From the NCBI GenBank assembly GCA_013399305.1, contig VXAI01000275.1, positions 62,001 to 126,000 on the forward strand: DNA of 64,000 bases, in the 5' to 3' direction. The position numbers were made by a program, and so were the translations under genes. The notes beneath the pieces were generated by a model that had not been told where the DNA came from, made no database searches, and saw nothing but the letters and a program-made list of their open reading frames with translations. This stretch comes from Rostratula benghalensis (lineage: Eukaryota > Chordata > Aves > Charadriiformes > Rostratulidae). Of this stretch, positions 13,671 to 24,108 are shown piece after piece (the first letter of the stretch is position 1; every line of letters begins with the position of its first letter).

Positions 13671-15049
13671 GTAATATAAACATCATTGTTGGGATGATCC
13701 AAGGACGTAAGTGGAAAGTTTTGATGGAAACTGGGCTCTCCTATATTAAAGTGGCTGATAGAGTTCAGCTCCAGCTCTGTTACAGGTGTAAATACAAGCT
13801 ATAATGGGTAGAAATAAAAGCTACACCAGCTCTAAATTTTAAGTCTTAGTATTCAGGATGCAGTTCCACATTTAACACACTCTTGACCTCTTTGTACTCC
13901 CAGTTCTGCTTCCCACCACTCCCCCTTCCAGTGTGGCTACATTGTATGCTGGCTGTATTAAACATAAACACAACTCAAAAAAACATTTATTTTTTTTTAT
14001 CTACTCAGTGGTTTTCTTGTATCTCTTCCTCCTCAGATGACTCATGAAACGGAGACACGCACATTGCATAAAGGTTATACTAAGTGTTCAGCAGTGTTAT
14101 GTGCCTCAAGACACTACTACTGTTCTTGATGAGATTATTGATGGGTTAATATACATGGTTCATAAAGATTCCCAGTTAGAGGCATTACACAGACCTGCAA
14201 CTCTGCAAGGTAAAATTCTGATCTTAGAATTAACAAGACTGTGTTTCAATACATGTTACTGTTTTTACAGGTATGTCCTTCATACAAAGGGCCAAAGTTA
14301 TCGACTAAACCTCAGAATTTCATTCCTAGAAAAGAAAGATTCAAAGAAAGGGAAGAAAGAAACACAGCTGAGTGACCACATCCTTGTCAGTGTATTTGGT
14401 TGAGACATGGATAATCAAACCAGTCTAATCATCTTCACTTTCAGTGCAAAACTCACTACTTTGTACCTCAGGGCTCCTGGAAGCACGGAGTTTAGGAAGC
14501 TGCCCAAACTGAGTAAAGATACTCAGAAATACAGAACTATAAGTTATTTTGCAGGAAAGCCAGAATCGTTTTTTTTTGCTCTTCACCCTCCATTAAAGGA
14601 AAAAAAAACCCAACAAAACACCACCAACAACCAAAAAACCCCAAAAACAACAAAACAAAAAAGTCTGGCATCAAAACAGAACAAGGTTTACATACCCTAG
14701 GTTAACATAACAGTGTTAGATCGTGTGAGGAGGATTTTTAACACAAAAAAAAATTTTAAAAAATAAAAAATTAGAAAATTGATACGCAAGATAAGCAAGG
14801 AAAGAAAAAACATTTTGCCAAGTTGAGAAGTGGCACCTTCTATTTCATATACTGGAAAAACAAAAACTTTTACAGATTTCAGGATCCTACAACATATTCA
14901 GCAGTCTGCTAGCAGGCAGAGAAGGACGAACAGCTAGCAACACTGAGCACCTTTACACAGTGCTTTTGCACCTAAAGAAAACTCCGCCTTAAACGATCTT
15001 TTGGGTCCGTTTCTCCGGCTAAAGGTGCTCCTTTTTTTGCCTACCCCTT
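13671..15049. other. AT-rich DNA without a recognisable gene
   Basis: No gene or transposon recognised. A 119-codon plus-strand open frame at 14044-14403 resembles nothing I know and has no supporting signal. Low-complexity A/C-rich DNA occupies about 14597-14662 and A/T-rich DNA about 14740-14780. Confidence 0.6.
14597..14662. repeat. A/C-rich low-complexity DNA
   Basis: Almost only A and C on the plus strand (runs of A broken by CC, CAAC and CCACC). It shows no fixed repeat unit. Confidence 0.8.
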
Positions 15050-15460
15050 TGAGGCACAGACCTCAGTGATTCCTAGTGCTCCAAGGGGATATAAACTGGG
15101 GGCACACGCACCCGCCCTCCCCCACCCCCCACTCATCAAGGTGACCCCGGGTCGGGAGCACTCTGTAGCACCCCAGGGAGAGCAGCCAGGCGGAGCAGCC
15201 CCTGACCCCTTCCCGCCCGCCTGGCCTTCTCCCGGGAGGTGGCGCCGGTGGCCCGCGGCTGCGGCCGCCCCGAGCCTCCCGCACCGCCCCCTCGGTGGGA
15301 AACTCCGGACAGAAGGACAAACAGACCCAGCATCTGCAGAGACGGGAGCGCCGAAAGGGGTGAGACTGCTGCATCCTGGTCCGTGCCCGCTGGACCTAAT
15401 CCGATCGGCAGGTCCCCACGGGTGACTGTGGGACATCCTCGGCTACGCGCAGGATGACAG
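15050..15460 (+). promoter_or_regulatory. Isolated CpG island, possible promoter and first exon
   Basis: I counted 30 CpG dinucleotides between 15108 and 15450, while most of the surrounding DNA is CpG-poor and AT-rich. The block contains GC-box-like runs (CCCGCCCGCC near 15213) and NotI-type GCGGCCGC (15261-15268). A TATA-like TATAAA lies at its 5' edge (15090-15095), and a possible plus-strand splice donor GGG|GTGAGA begins at 15360. Together these suggest a plus-strand promoter with a first exon of roughly 15120-15359. No protein family was recognised in any frame; the GC-rich open frames of 65-131 codons on both strands are expected from composition. Alternatives are a distal CpG-rich enhancer or a promoter for a long non-coding RNA. 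Confidence 0.6.
15090..15095 (+). promoter_or_regulatory. Candidate TATA box at the edge of the CpG island
   Basis: GGGATATAAACTGGGGG contains TATAAA about 20 bp before the densest CpG region. A start site near 15118-15125 would be expected if it is used. Position and context are suggestive only. Confidence 0.4.
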
Positions 15461-16044
15461 GACCAGATCTAATGATCCTGTTACAGGTACTGATTGTTAC
15501 TGATGCGATCCAATATGTATATAAGCAAAAACCTCACATTATACAGAAATCCGTACATGCTTTTAGCTCAAGATTTATTTCTTCACATTCTATCTTGAGC
15601 CTGCTGCATTTTCCCAAACCAGAATTTCACCACACTGCTGTTGCACTGGCTCTCTTTCCTCGAACCAAAGCCCTGAATTGGGGCTATCTCTTCCACCTTC
15701 TTAAAGCCCATCTGCTACCTCCCCGCCTTTTACCAAACAGTGTCTGGATCCACTCTTCCTCCCCACTCCACATTCCTGCATCCTCAGACCTCTCTAGCTC
15801 CCGAATCCTGCAGCATGAGTTGTGTACACCGCCTGCTGTGTTATTTATGCTTGGCCAGCCACCCTCCAAGCCCTCAGGCTACCTTGTGCATCTGTCACCC
15901 TCTCCTAATCCTGAGCAAGCCGCACAGCCTGCACTGCAGGCGGCCACAGCTCTGGCATCTGCCTCTCAGCAGGGGGATACCCTGCACCTCCACGGCAGAG
16001 AGAACTGCAAGGACCTCAGAACCAATAGAGCTGGGGCCACATGA
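15454..16044 (+). other. 196-codon open frame downstream of the CpG island, coding status doubtful
   Basis: This uninterrupted plus-strand frame starts at ATG 15454 (MTGPDLMILLQVLIVTDAIQ) and runs directly on from the CpG island. The predicted product has a short hydrophobic N-terminus (LMILLQVLIV), a proline/serine/leucine-rich middle and an alanine-rich stretch (AAQPALQAATALASA). I recognise no domain. A second plus-strand frame (15740-16153) is open over much of the same DNA, which points to composition rather than coding constraint. A young or lineage-specific gene, an exon of a non-coding RNA, or chance are all possible; chance is the most likely. Confidence 0.2.
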
Positions 16045-16251
16045 CAAAAACACCTGCCCTTTTAGGGGAAGGCATGCTGTACATCAGCCTGATACTCTGA
16101 ACACAGCAGTATGTGAACCATGGCAAGAACAGGGGGCCAGAAACCATGGATAACACAGGAGAGAGACCTGCTGGTTAGCCCTGCAGGTCTTCCACTCAAA
16201 GAGATGTGCTAGGATGCAGTCTGAAGTAACTCTCCACCTTTCCTTTCTCAC

Positions 16252-18715
16252 ATAATCACAGAATCACAGAATATCAGGGATTGGAAGGGACCTTGAAAGA
16301 TCATCTAGTCCAATCCCCCTGCCAGAGCAGGAACACCTAGATCAGGCCACACAGGAACGCGTCCAGACGGGTCTTGAATGTCTCCAGAGAAGGAGACTCC
16401 ACAACCTCTCTGGGCAGCCCCTTCCAGTGTTCCGTCACCCTCACTGTGAAGAAGTTTTTTTTCATATTTAAATGGAACCTCCTGTGTTCCAACTTGCACC
16501 CATTGCCCCTTGTCCTATCATAGGCAGTCACTGAGAAGAGCCTGGCTCAATCCTCCTGACACCCACCCTTTACATATTTATAGACATTACTGAGGTCACC
16601 CCTCAGTCTCCTCTTCTCCAAGCTAAAGAGACCCAGCTCCCCCAGCCTTTCCTCATATGGGAGATCCTCCACTCCCTTCATCATCGTTGTGGCTTTATGC
16701 TGGACTCTCTCAAGCAGTTCCCTGTCTTTGGAACTGAGGGGCCCAGAACTGGACACAGTATTCCAGATGGGGTCTCACCAGGGCAGAGTAGAGGGGGAGG
16801 AGAACCTCTCTGGACCTACTGACCACAGACCTTCTAATACACCCCAGGATGCCATTGGCCTTCCTGGCCACCAGGGCACAGTGCTGGCTCATGGTCATCC
16901 TGCTGTCTACCAGGACCCCCCGGTCCCTTTTCCCATCACTGCTCTCCAACAGTACGGTTCCCAACTTGTACTGGTACTTGCAGTTGTTCTTGCCCAGATG
17001 TAGGACTCTACACCTGTCCTTGTTATATTTCATTCAATTTCTCTCTGCCCAGCTCTTCAGCCTGTCCAGGTCTCTCTGGATGGCAGCGCAGCCTTCTGGT
17101 GTGTCAGCCACTCCTCCCAGTTTTGTGTCATCAGCAAACTTGCTGATCATGCACTCCATTCCCTCATCCAAGTCATTGATGAATATATTAAATAGTACTG
17201 GTCCCAGTACTGATCCATGAGGGACTCCACTAGGTACAGGCATCCAACTAGACTCCATCCCATTGACCACCACTTTCTGGCTTCTATCCTTCAGCCAGTT
17301 CTTGATCCACCTCACTTCCCGATCGTCCAGGCCACACTTCCTCAGTTTAGCAGCGAGGATGCTGTGGGAGACCATGTCAAATGCTTTACTGAAGTCAAGA
17401 TAGATCACATCCACTGCTCTGCCATCAACCATCCATGTCGTTATGTCTTCGTAAAAGGCTACCAGGTTGGTGAAGCATGACTTCCCCTTGGTGAAGCCAT
17501 CTTGACTGCCTCTAATGACCCTCTTATCCTTGATATGCCTAGAGATAGTGCCAAGGATAAGTCGTTCCATCAACTTTCCAGGGATGGAAGTAAGGCTGAC
17601 CGGTCTATATCTGTCCAGGTCCTCCTTCTTGCCCTTTTTGAAGATTGGAGTGACATTAGCTCTCCTCCAATCCTCAGGTACTTCTCCCGTTCCCTGCTCC
17701 TGATCCCCTAAAAGGTGTCCCAAGGTTCTGAAATCCCTTTTGAGTGATTTCGGCCTCCTTTTAGCCAATTCATCACTACCAACCTGAAATCCTAGAAGGG
17801 GATAATAATCAGTAGGTTTTACTAGGCCAGGAAGTTTTTTACACACATCCCTAACCCGTGCCCCTGGTAGGCAGCAGACTTCTCTGGGAAGCGGGTCAGG
17901 ATGGCATATTGGCCCCTCTGCCCCCCTCAGTAGAGAGTCACCTACCACAATGACCCTTCTCCTTTTCCTTTCACTGCCAGTTGTGAGGCCGGGTTGATGG
18001 TGACACGGTCGTTCTGGCATTTCTGGCCTGGCTGCAGTAGCCTCCTCTCCATTAGCTGTTTCCTCCTGGAGAACTTCAAACCTGTTTCTCAAGGGTAACT
18101 GGGGAAATGGGGGGAGATGGGCAGTGATTCGCCTGCTCCCCCAAGCAACCTGTTTCCATTCCCCCTTTTCCCTGAGATCCTGACCTGTTGTCTGATGATG
18201 TGAAGACAGAGGATCATCTAATGTGCAGGAATCCTTGACCTGTTTCCTTTCTCCCAGAGAGTGGGTCCACCAATCTATTTCCCTCTCACACTCCCTAATG
18301 GTCCTCAGCCCTTCATCGCTCAGCTCAGCCACCTCTCTGAGCAGGTCCCTCACCTGGTCACACCTGACACAGGTGCTGTCTCCACTGCTCTCCATCGCAC
18401 GTGCCAGGCTGCGTCACTCTCTGCAGCCAGAGGCCTGGACACCCACACCTTTGTACCTGACCTCTGTCTGGGTGCCCACAGCTTTTCGTGCAACCACATT
18501 CGAACGAGTGTTAACCATGGCTGCGTGTCCGGTTCAGTAGCAAGCACCGGTGCCCCTCCTGCCACTCTGTGGGCAGGGACTGTCCCTGCCCTCCGGGAGA
18601 CTTCTTATCCCCAGGCGCGGCTTCCGTCCAGGCTGACTCAGGGGCCCGCCCGCCCGTTGACAGCCCTTGCCTTGTCCTTGCTGCCCATCAAGAGTGAAAG
18701 ACAAGGAGGGGTCTG
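16252..18715 (-). mobile_element. CR1 LINE with both ends but a large internal deletion
   Basis: On the minus strand this copy has a GC-rich 5' region (about 18519-18715), the ORF1 start, an internal junction near 17690-17705, the RT domain, the ORF2 C-terminus ([20 protein letters not shown], ending in DAFLCGLI near 16337), the 3' UTR and a terminal ATTCTGTGATTCTGTGATT repeat (16252-16270). Known full-length CR1 is about 4.5 kb; this one is about 2.46 kb. The missing part is the end of ORF1, the whole endonuclease and the N-terminal part of ORF2. Most CR1 copies are 5'-truncated, so a copy with a 5' end is unusual. ORF2 is also broken by TGA at 17034-17036 and 16547-16549 and by a frameshift near 16740. 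The 5' boundary is estimated from the end of GC-rich sequence. Confidence 0.93.
17034..18518 (-). pseudogene. CR1 ORF1-RT fusion open frame (deletion derivative)
   Basis: The ORF1 start is ATG at 18518 (MVNTRSNVVARKAVGTQTEV). A TGA after GCRE, apparently from a small indel, interrupts it. Codons are then open for 453 residues from ATG 18395. Residues 1-60 hold the [17 protein letters not shown] zinc-knuckle/coiled-coil start of CR1 ORF1. Residues 146-226 resemble the ORF1 esterase-like (SGNH) domain, with VVGDSLLRG at 150-158. Near residue 230-236 the frame passes directly into RT ([20 protein letters not shown], 236-255). RT motifs follow: [28 protein letters not shown] (331-340, catalytic Asp 334), [14 protein letters not shown] (His where CR1 copies usually have Gln) and FADD (420-423). 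It ends at TGA 17036-17034, after which the same frame resumes with [14 protein letters not shown]. No endonuclease is present, so it could not retrotranspose on its own. Confidence 0.85.
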
Positions 18716-19193
18716 AAAACACCCAAAGCCAGCAGATCTAGCCTTGTACATGCATTGTTCCAAATGGTTGGAAAAATTAAAGGCTTGGACTTCACTGCTG
18801 TCGAAGCCTGGGTGTCGCTTTCAGTGTCCATCAAATCTCTGTGATGAAGATGACATGTAACTAAAAGGCGACTGTGGCAGGTCTTAGCCAGCTTTCATTT
18901 CCTCTTCTCCACCTAAAAAATCAGCAGGGTCCCACAGTCCCACATAGGCTGATTTCCTGTCTCTGCCAACAGGCAGCATCATCTACCTGATGAAGGCTGT
19001 TGTGCAGTTCAGCAATCTCTGGTTCACAGCAAACTCCAAGCTGTCCAAAGGAAAGACCTTATTTACGTGTTTTTCCATAGATGACATCTGTGCTGAGTTG
19101 AGGAAAGGAGGAAGGATCATGTTTTTAATATCTTAATATACAAGATACAATAATATCTTAATGACAGCATTTTAAGACTTCCTTCTTGTTTTT
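18716..19193. other. Single-copy spacer between two CR1 copies
   Basis: AT-rich to moderate DNA with no recognised gene, RNA or repeat. It separates the 5' end of one minus-strand CR1 from the 3' end of another. Confidence 0.6.
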
Positions 19194-19545
19194 CACAGAG
19201 TCACGGAATTGCCAGAGTTGGAATGGACCCCTAGAGATCATGTAGTCCAACTCCCCTGCTAAAGCAGGATTGCCCAGAGCACATTACTCAGGACTGCATC
19301 CAGGCAGACTGGGACTCCACAACCTCCCTGGGAAGCCTGTTTCAGGTGCTCTGTCACCTTCACCAGAAAGATCTCCCTCATATTTGAATGGGACTTCCTA
19401 TGTTCCAGTATATGTCTGTTGCCCCTTGTCCTATAGCTGAAAACTACTGAGAAGAGTCTGGCTCCATCCTCCTTCAAACCACCCTTTAGGTACTTGAAAG
19501 CATAGATAAGGTCTACTCTCAGCCTTCTCCAGGCTAAAGAGCCCC
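19194..19545 (-). mobile_element. CR1 LINE 3' fragment
   Basis: On the minus strand this holds the ORF2 C-terminus and 3' UTR of a CR1: [37 protein letters not shown] and HSNMREIFLVKVTEHLKQA, followed by a 3' UTR ending near TTCCGTGACTCTGTG. The start of the plus-strand sequence (CACAGAGTCACGGAATTG) is a decayed 3' repeat. Similarity fades beyond about 19545, so the copy is 5'-truncated as is usual. Its divergence from the copies at 16.3 and 46.2 kb indicates a different, older subfamily. Confidence 0.9.
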
Positions 19546-22500
19546 GTAAAATATTCATCTTCCTAATTGCCAAATCTTTTCCAAGCATTCTAGTAATTGT
19601 CCACCTACACTACTGCTTTTGGATACAAGCATTTACTATTTATTTAAACTTTTTTTACAACCACCAGAATGTGTCCAGCTGAGAGGAGATGATACAACCA
19701 GAGTGCATGGTGCAGTGCCTGAGCAAATGCAAGGTCAGGGCTACTAAGCTACTGCAAGTCTGGAGCAGGCTCACTGGCTGTAGCTTCTGAAAGGGCGTTC
19801 AATCAGAACAGATACTGTGCATCTGGGAACAAATCAAGCCATAAACTTGGAGAGATCACATATGTCTGGATCCCCATGGGCAATGCTGAACTGAGCAAGG
19901 CAAGGTTTAAAAAATAAAAACAAAAATAATCATGCATGCACCGCTTACACACAACTCAGGATGGCTTGAAAAGTAAAACAGCATAAAAGGATGGGTGGAG
20001 CCACAGAGGGCAGATTATTTTTAGAAAGTGATAAAAAGAAAAGATTATTTATTCTAATGTGGAGGCTTAGGCAAAGTATGTATTATATTCCCCTAAGGTT
20101 TTCCTTCTACAGTCAGACAATCAGTATGATCCTAGGTTACTTTCCTGTTTGTGCTTCAGTACAACAAATCATATATTTGTAGTAAAAGAGATTTTTTTCT
20201 ATAGGTCCAGGAAGAATATTAAAAAAAAGAAGCGATCAAAGACATTAAAGGCAAATCTGTTCTCAGCATTCTCATTCCAAATTTACAGACTTTACATTTG
20301 GTTTCTTCTCATCCTTCTCTCTCCTGTTTAATGCAAGCAGCATTAATCATCCTATTTCAAAAACATGTTATTAAAAAAACTCCAAAAACAACAAAAACCC
20401 TGAAATTATATTTGTGTCAGATTTAACCTACTTTTCAGATATTTTGACAGACACTCTGGGTTTAATGTAGGCTGCAGCAGAATGATTTCTTGCTACCAGA
20501 GAAAGCAAGCTGATTATGGTAGGTTAAAATGAAGGAGATGGGTCACATTAGTCTGACCAACTGCCTTTTTAATTAAAAATTTGGTCAGTTTCAGGGTTGC
20601 TTGGTTTTTTTTAAATGAATTTGGAGTCAAGAAGAAGTATATGACTGACAGTCTGTCAACATGCCTCAGCACAGGCATTGCTACCGCAGCAAGCTGGCTC
20701 ACACCACAAAGCAATACCAGCAAGATTGGCAGGGGAAGAGAGCAGGGTTATTCAGTCTCCTGTCCACCTTCTCTGTGACTTTTCTGCCAGCATGACTTCT
20801 GGCAAGAGTTAACGATGCAGACCATGGTGTGCCTGCACCACAGCAGCACAAAAGCACTGATAAAATCACTTTATTTGAAGCAGACCCAGGTTTTTGGTCT
20901 AGTTTTTGCCTTGTTTTGTTCTCTAAGTTAGAGTTTCTTGCAAATATTGATTGTTCAGTTCCTGCTCTGAGGACCATTCTTGCATTTCTTTCCAGTGAGG
21001 CATGGAGTAGATGGCAAGGAGACATTTCCCTCCTCTGCAAGGGGAGAAAACAGCCATGGACTTCAAGAAACATAAATCATAGACTCATTCAACATCTGGG
21101 GAAAACTAGGAGCTGGAGGAGACAGGAGCAGTATAATGGCTGTCAAGGATCGAGAAATTGGGAGAGAGAGTACAAAAATATGGGAAACTAAGAAACTGGA
21201 GAGGGAAGAAGAGGAGGACTGAGAAGCAAGATCAAAAGGCTGAGAGCCTTCTGGAGGAAAAGGCAAACAGGCGTTTTTAGCCTTCATCAGGAGCACAGAG
21301 GCTTAAGTTTACTCAAGATCTTACTTAAAAGTTCTTCCACCTACTGATAAAGCCAGGCCGTAAGACAGAAAAGCCCAAAAAGATGGTGACTGTTTCTAGA
21401 AGAGAGAGAGACTATTATTGTATTTGATAACCTCTTCAGTAAGCCTCAGAGGAACTAACAAGGGCCAAGTACAGCATTCAGTCCCTCAGTTAAAATAGAT
21501 ATACTGTATCAAGCCTGGAGAAGCTGTTTAATTTTGACAGTATTAGAAATTAAAGAAAAAAGTTCTACAGGATCACTCTTCTCTATATCCCAATATAGCC
21601 TAGGTTTCTGTGTTAGTTTCTGACGCTAGATCCTGCTAATACTTGCCTAAAGGTGGAGTGCTCAGGTACAGTTTGAAAGCATGGGACCAGTCAGAGAAAA
21701 AAAAAAAAAAAAGAGAAGCTTGAGGAAGCCAGATACTTTCCATATTTAAAGTAATCACCAAATTTCCATCCGGCAACCCCAAGATAATTTTGAGACTGCC
21801 TTGGTCTTTACCACCGTCACTGGATACAGACTGTGACTGAGCTAACACCAGGCACGTGTGAAGCAAGTAACCGGCACTCCATATGGGCATGGGAGTGTAT
21901 AGACATCATGCCAGCCCCTAAGACTACAGTGCATGTAGGCATAAGCAGGTATAGACCCGGCAGCATTGCAGGCCTGGTTCTCCTGGCTCATGAATCATCA
22001 TCTCATCTTCCTAATCATGATGATTAGGAGGATACCTTGCTGCTCTGGCAAGTAGCAGCCTTACCAATTCCTGCCTGCATTTCACGGGGCAACCACAGTG
22101 CCAACAGTCCCCAGCTAATGTACTTTGAAAATGAAGTTCAGAGCAGCTACAGACTTTTATTTACGTGCCCTTGTAAAGTTTGCTTGTAAAATTAAATGCT
22201 ACCACCAGATACATTTATCTTGTCCAAATGAAAAAGCCAGTTTGTCACACCACTTGACAAAGTTGTGAGTTCCTGCCTTACTCTGACAGTGCTTTTCATT
22301 GTCCTCTTACAAGCTATTAAGTTTAGCAGTACACAACTCTAATTTACTTCTAAAAATAACAGTAATACTGTAAATAGATTTATCCAATAAATTGGCTTCA
22401 TTATGATATCATGTTGTGGTTTATTACCTCTCTTTTGCATTGTTTTTCCTTCTCAGAAGGACACAATACCTGATAATCTCCATATACATCTATAGGATGA

Positions 22501-24056
22501 AGACAATAAGTGACAAAGCCTTCACCTGGAGTCAAAGGATTTAGCATACACAACTGCATTGTTCTGAAAGCTGCACATGCTGGCCCAGTCTCAAGATATG
22601 CATGTGCTTTATTTATCTTGAGTGAGATTCAGCTATTACGCAGAATTAAAATATTTTAAAAATTAGCCAAACATGGATGTAAGCATGTCAACTTTGATAC
22701 TAGACACTGGAGTTTCCTAGAAATTAATCCTCCATTAAAACAACAGATGGCTTCTGTGTTCCAGAGGCTCAGAGAACACATGAGGGGCTGGGTGACTGAT
22801 GGACTTGTGAATGACTGGGTGTGCATAAATCTTAAGTTGGATTAGTATAAGCGCATGCATGTCAGAAATGGTCTGCAGTATTGACATTTCATGTCGGCTT
22901 CATGGAGCCAGATTTCTTTCAGCCCCACAAAAAATTGTGTCGTGTATGGGACAGTGAAGGAATATTTAGGAATGAATACATTCTGGCAGCTTTACTGACT
23001 GCTTTGATGTTTTCAATCAGCAACGAATGAAACCCCTGCTGATTCATCCTTTAAACCAGTGACAGCTACTTAATTAACAGGACCACAGCCAAGCTGCTTA
23101 GGACTAGCACTGACCCTTCTTAAGGAGAGTTGTACAACACATTTTGAAGGGCACCTCCTAGCAAGCCCATGGTTCACATTTTCAGTGAGTCAGGTAGGTA
23201 CAGTAGCAGAGATAAGCACAAGTTGGGCCTGCACTTACAGAGCTGGGCAGGCTTATTTGAACATAGATGGCTCTCAACCCCTTCCTACCTGACCTCATTA
23301 GGCACACAGATATTCTTTCTTGTACAAATCCATGATTCTCCATGGACTTTTACAATCAAATGGTCGCCTCCTACCCAAACACTTTCACATTCAGAAGAGT
23401 AGTTACAGAAGTTGTGAAGTGTCAGTCAATTATAAGTACTTCAAATACCATGGCAGCCTCTGCTGTAGACCATTAAAACCCCCTTGGCCCACCTTTGAAC
23501 AGTCTTCACCTAAACAGTTCCTAAGCTATGTGCAAAACCTGTCAATGCATTAAATGCATGATGAAGGTACAAATTACCCAGGCTCCAAAGATACCTTCCT
23601 GAGGGGGGTAAAAAGCCATTTACCTCATCTCAGGCCTTTCAAGCCCTAGCAGAAAACTCACTGATCCTGCAGAAGTTTTGAAATCAAGCGTAAAAAGCCC
23701 CTGTTCTCATGTGAAAGGTGTACAAAAGCCAATAGAGTGAGTAAAAATTTCTCACCCTTTGCAGAACTCCTCACAGCCCACTTCAGAAGTAAGCTGTTAA
23801 AGGACAGATGGGATCAGCAAGCACAGGGAAGAGGCCAGGGCCATGGCATCATGACATTTGTTAGCAGCATGACATTCAATCATGCACTTGTCAAGATCAG
23901 TAAAGGGGGCAAAAAGACACCTTGTCTTATTAAGTTTAAAACCCCAGGCAGAATGAAAACAAATTGTTTCTGGATATTTTTCTTCATTCTTTTTAAAAAC
24001 TCTAACATTTAAATACTTGTACTTAGAGTGGCTTTGAGAGAAGCTCTGATAATAAC
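19546..24056. other. AT-rich DNA without a recognisable gene
   Basis: No gene or transposon recognised. A purine-rich stretch lies at about 21100-21230 and a run of 16 A at 21697-21712. The DNA at 22130-23110 has the look of conserved non-coding sequence (ATATGCAT octamer-like site near 22597, several AATTA cores, isolated CpGs), but this is an impression that alignment must test. Confidence 0.55.
21697..21712. repeat. Poly(A) run (16 A)
   Basis: Sixteen A residues followed by GAGAAGC. Simple mononucleotide run with no retrocopy recognised upstream. Confidence 0.9.
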
Positions 24057-24108
24057 NNNNNNNNNNNNNNNNNNNNNNNNNNNNNNNNNNNNNNNNNNNN
24101 NNNNNNNN
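24057..24108. other. Assembly gap (52 N)
   Basis: Fifty-two unknown bases. Protein translations across it contain only X and mean nothing. The flanks (CTCTGATAATAAC and ATAGAAATAATAATATT) are AT-rich, with AATAAT-type motifs on both sides that may reflect an unresolved simple repeat. Confidence 1.

Noticed and set aside
14044..14403. 119-codon plus-strand frame with a lysine-rich end
   Set aside because: No domain or conserved motif; length is within chance for a window of this size.
15041..15436. 131-codon minus-strand open frame in the CpG island
   Set aside because: GC-rich DNA has few stops; frames are open on both strands and no protein family is recognisable.
18261..18716. 151-codon plus-strand open frame
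   Set aside because: Antisense to the 5' end and ORF1 of the CR1 at 16252-18715; stop-poor because that region is GC-rich.
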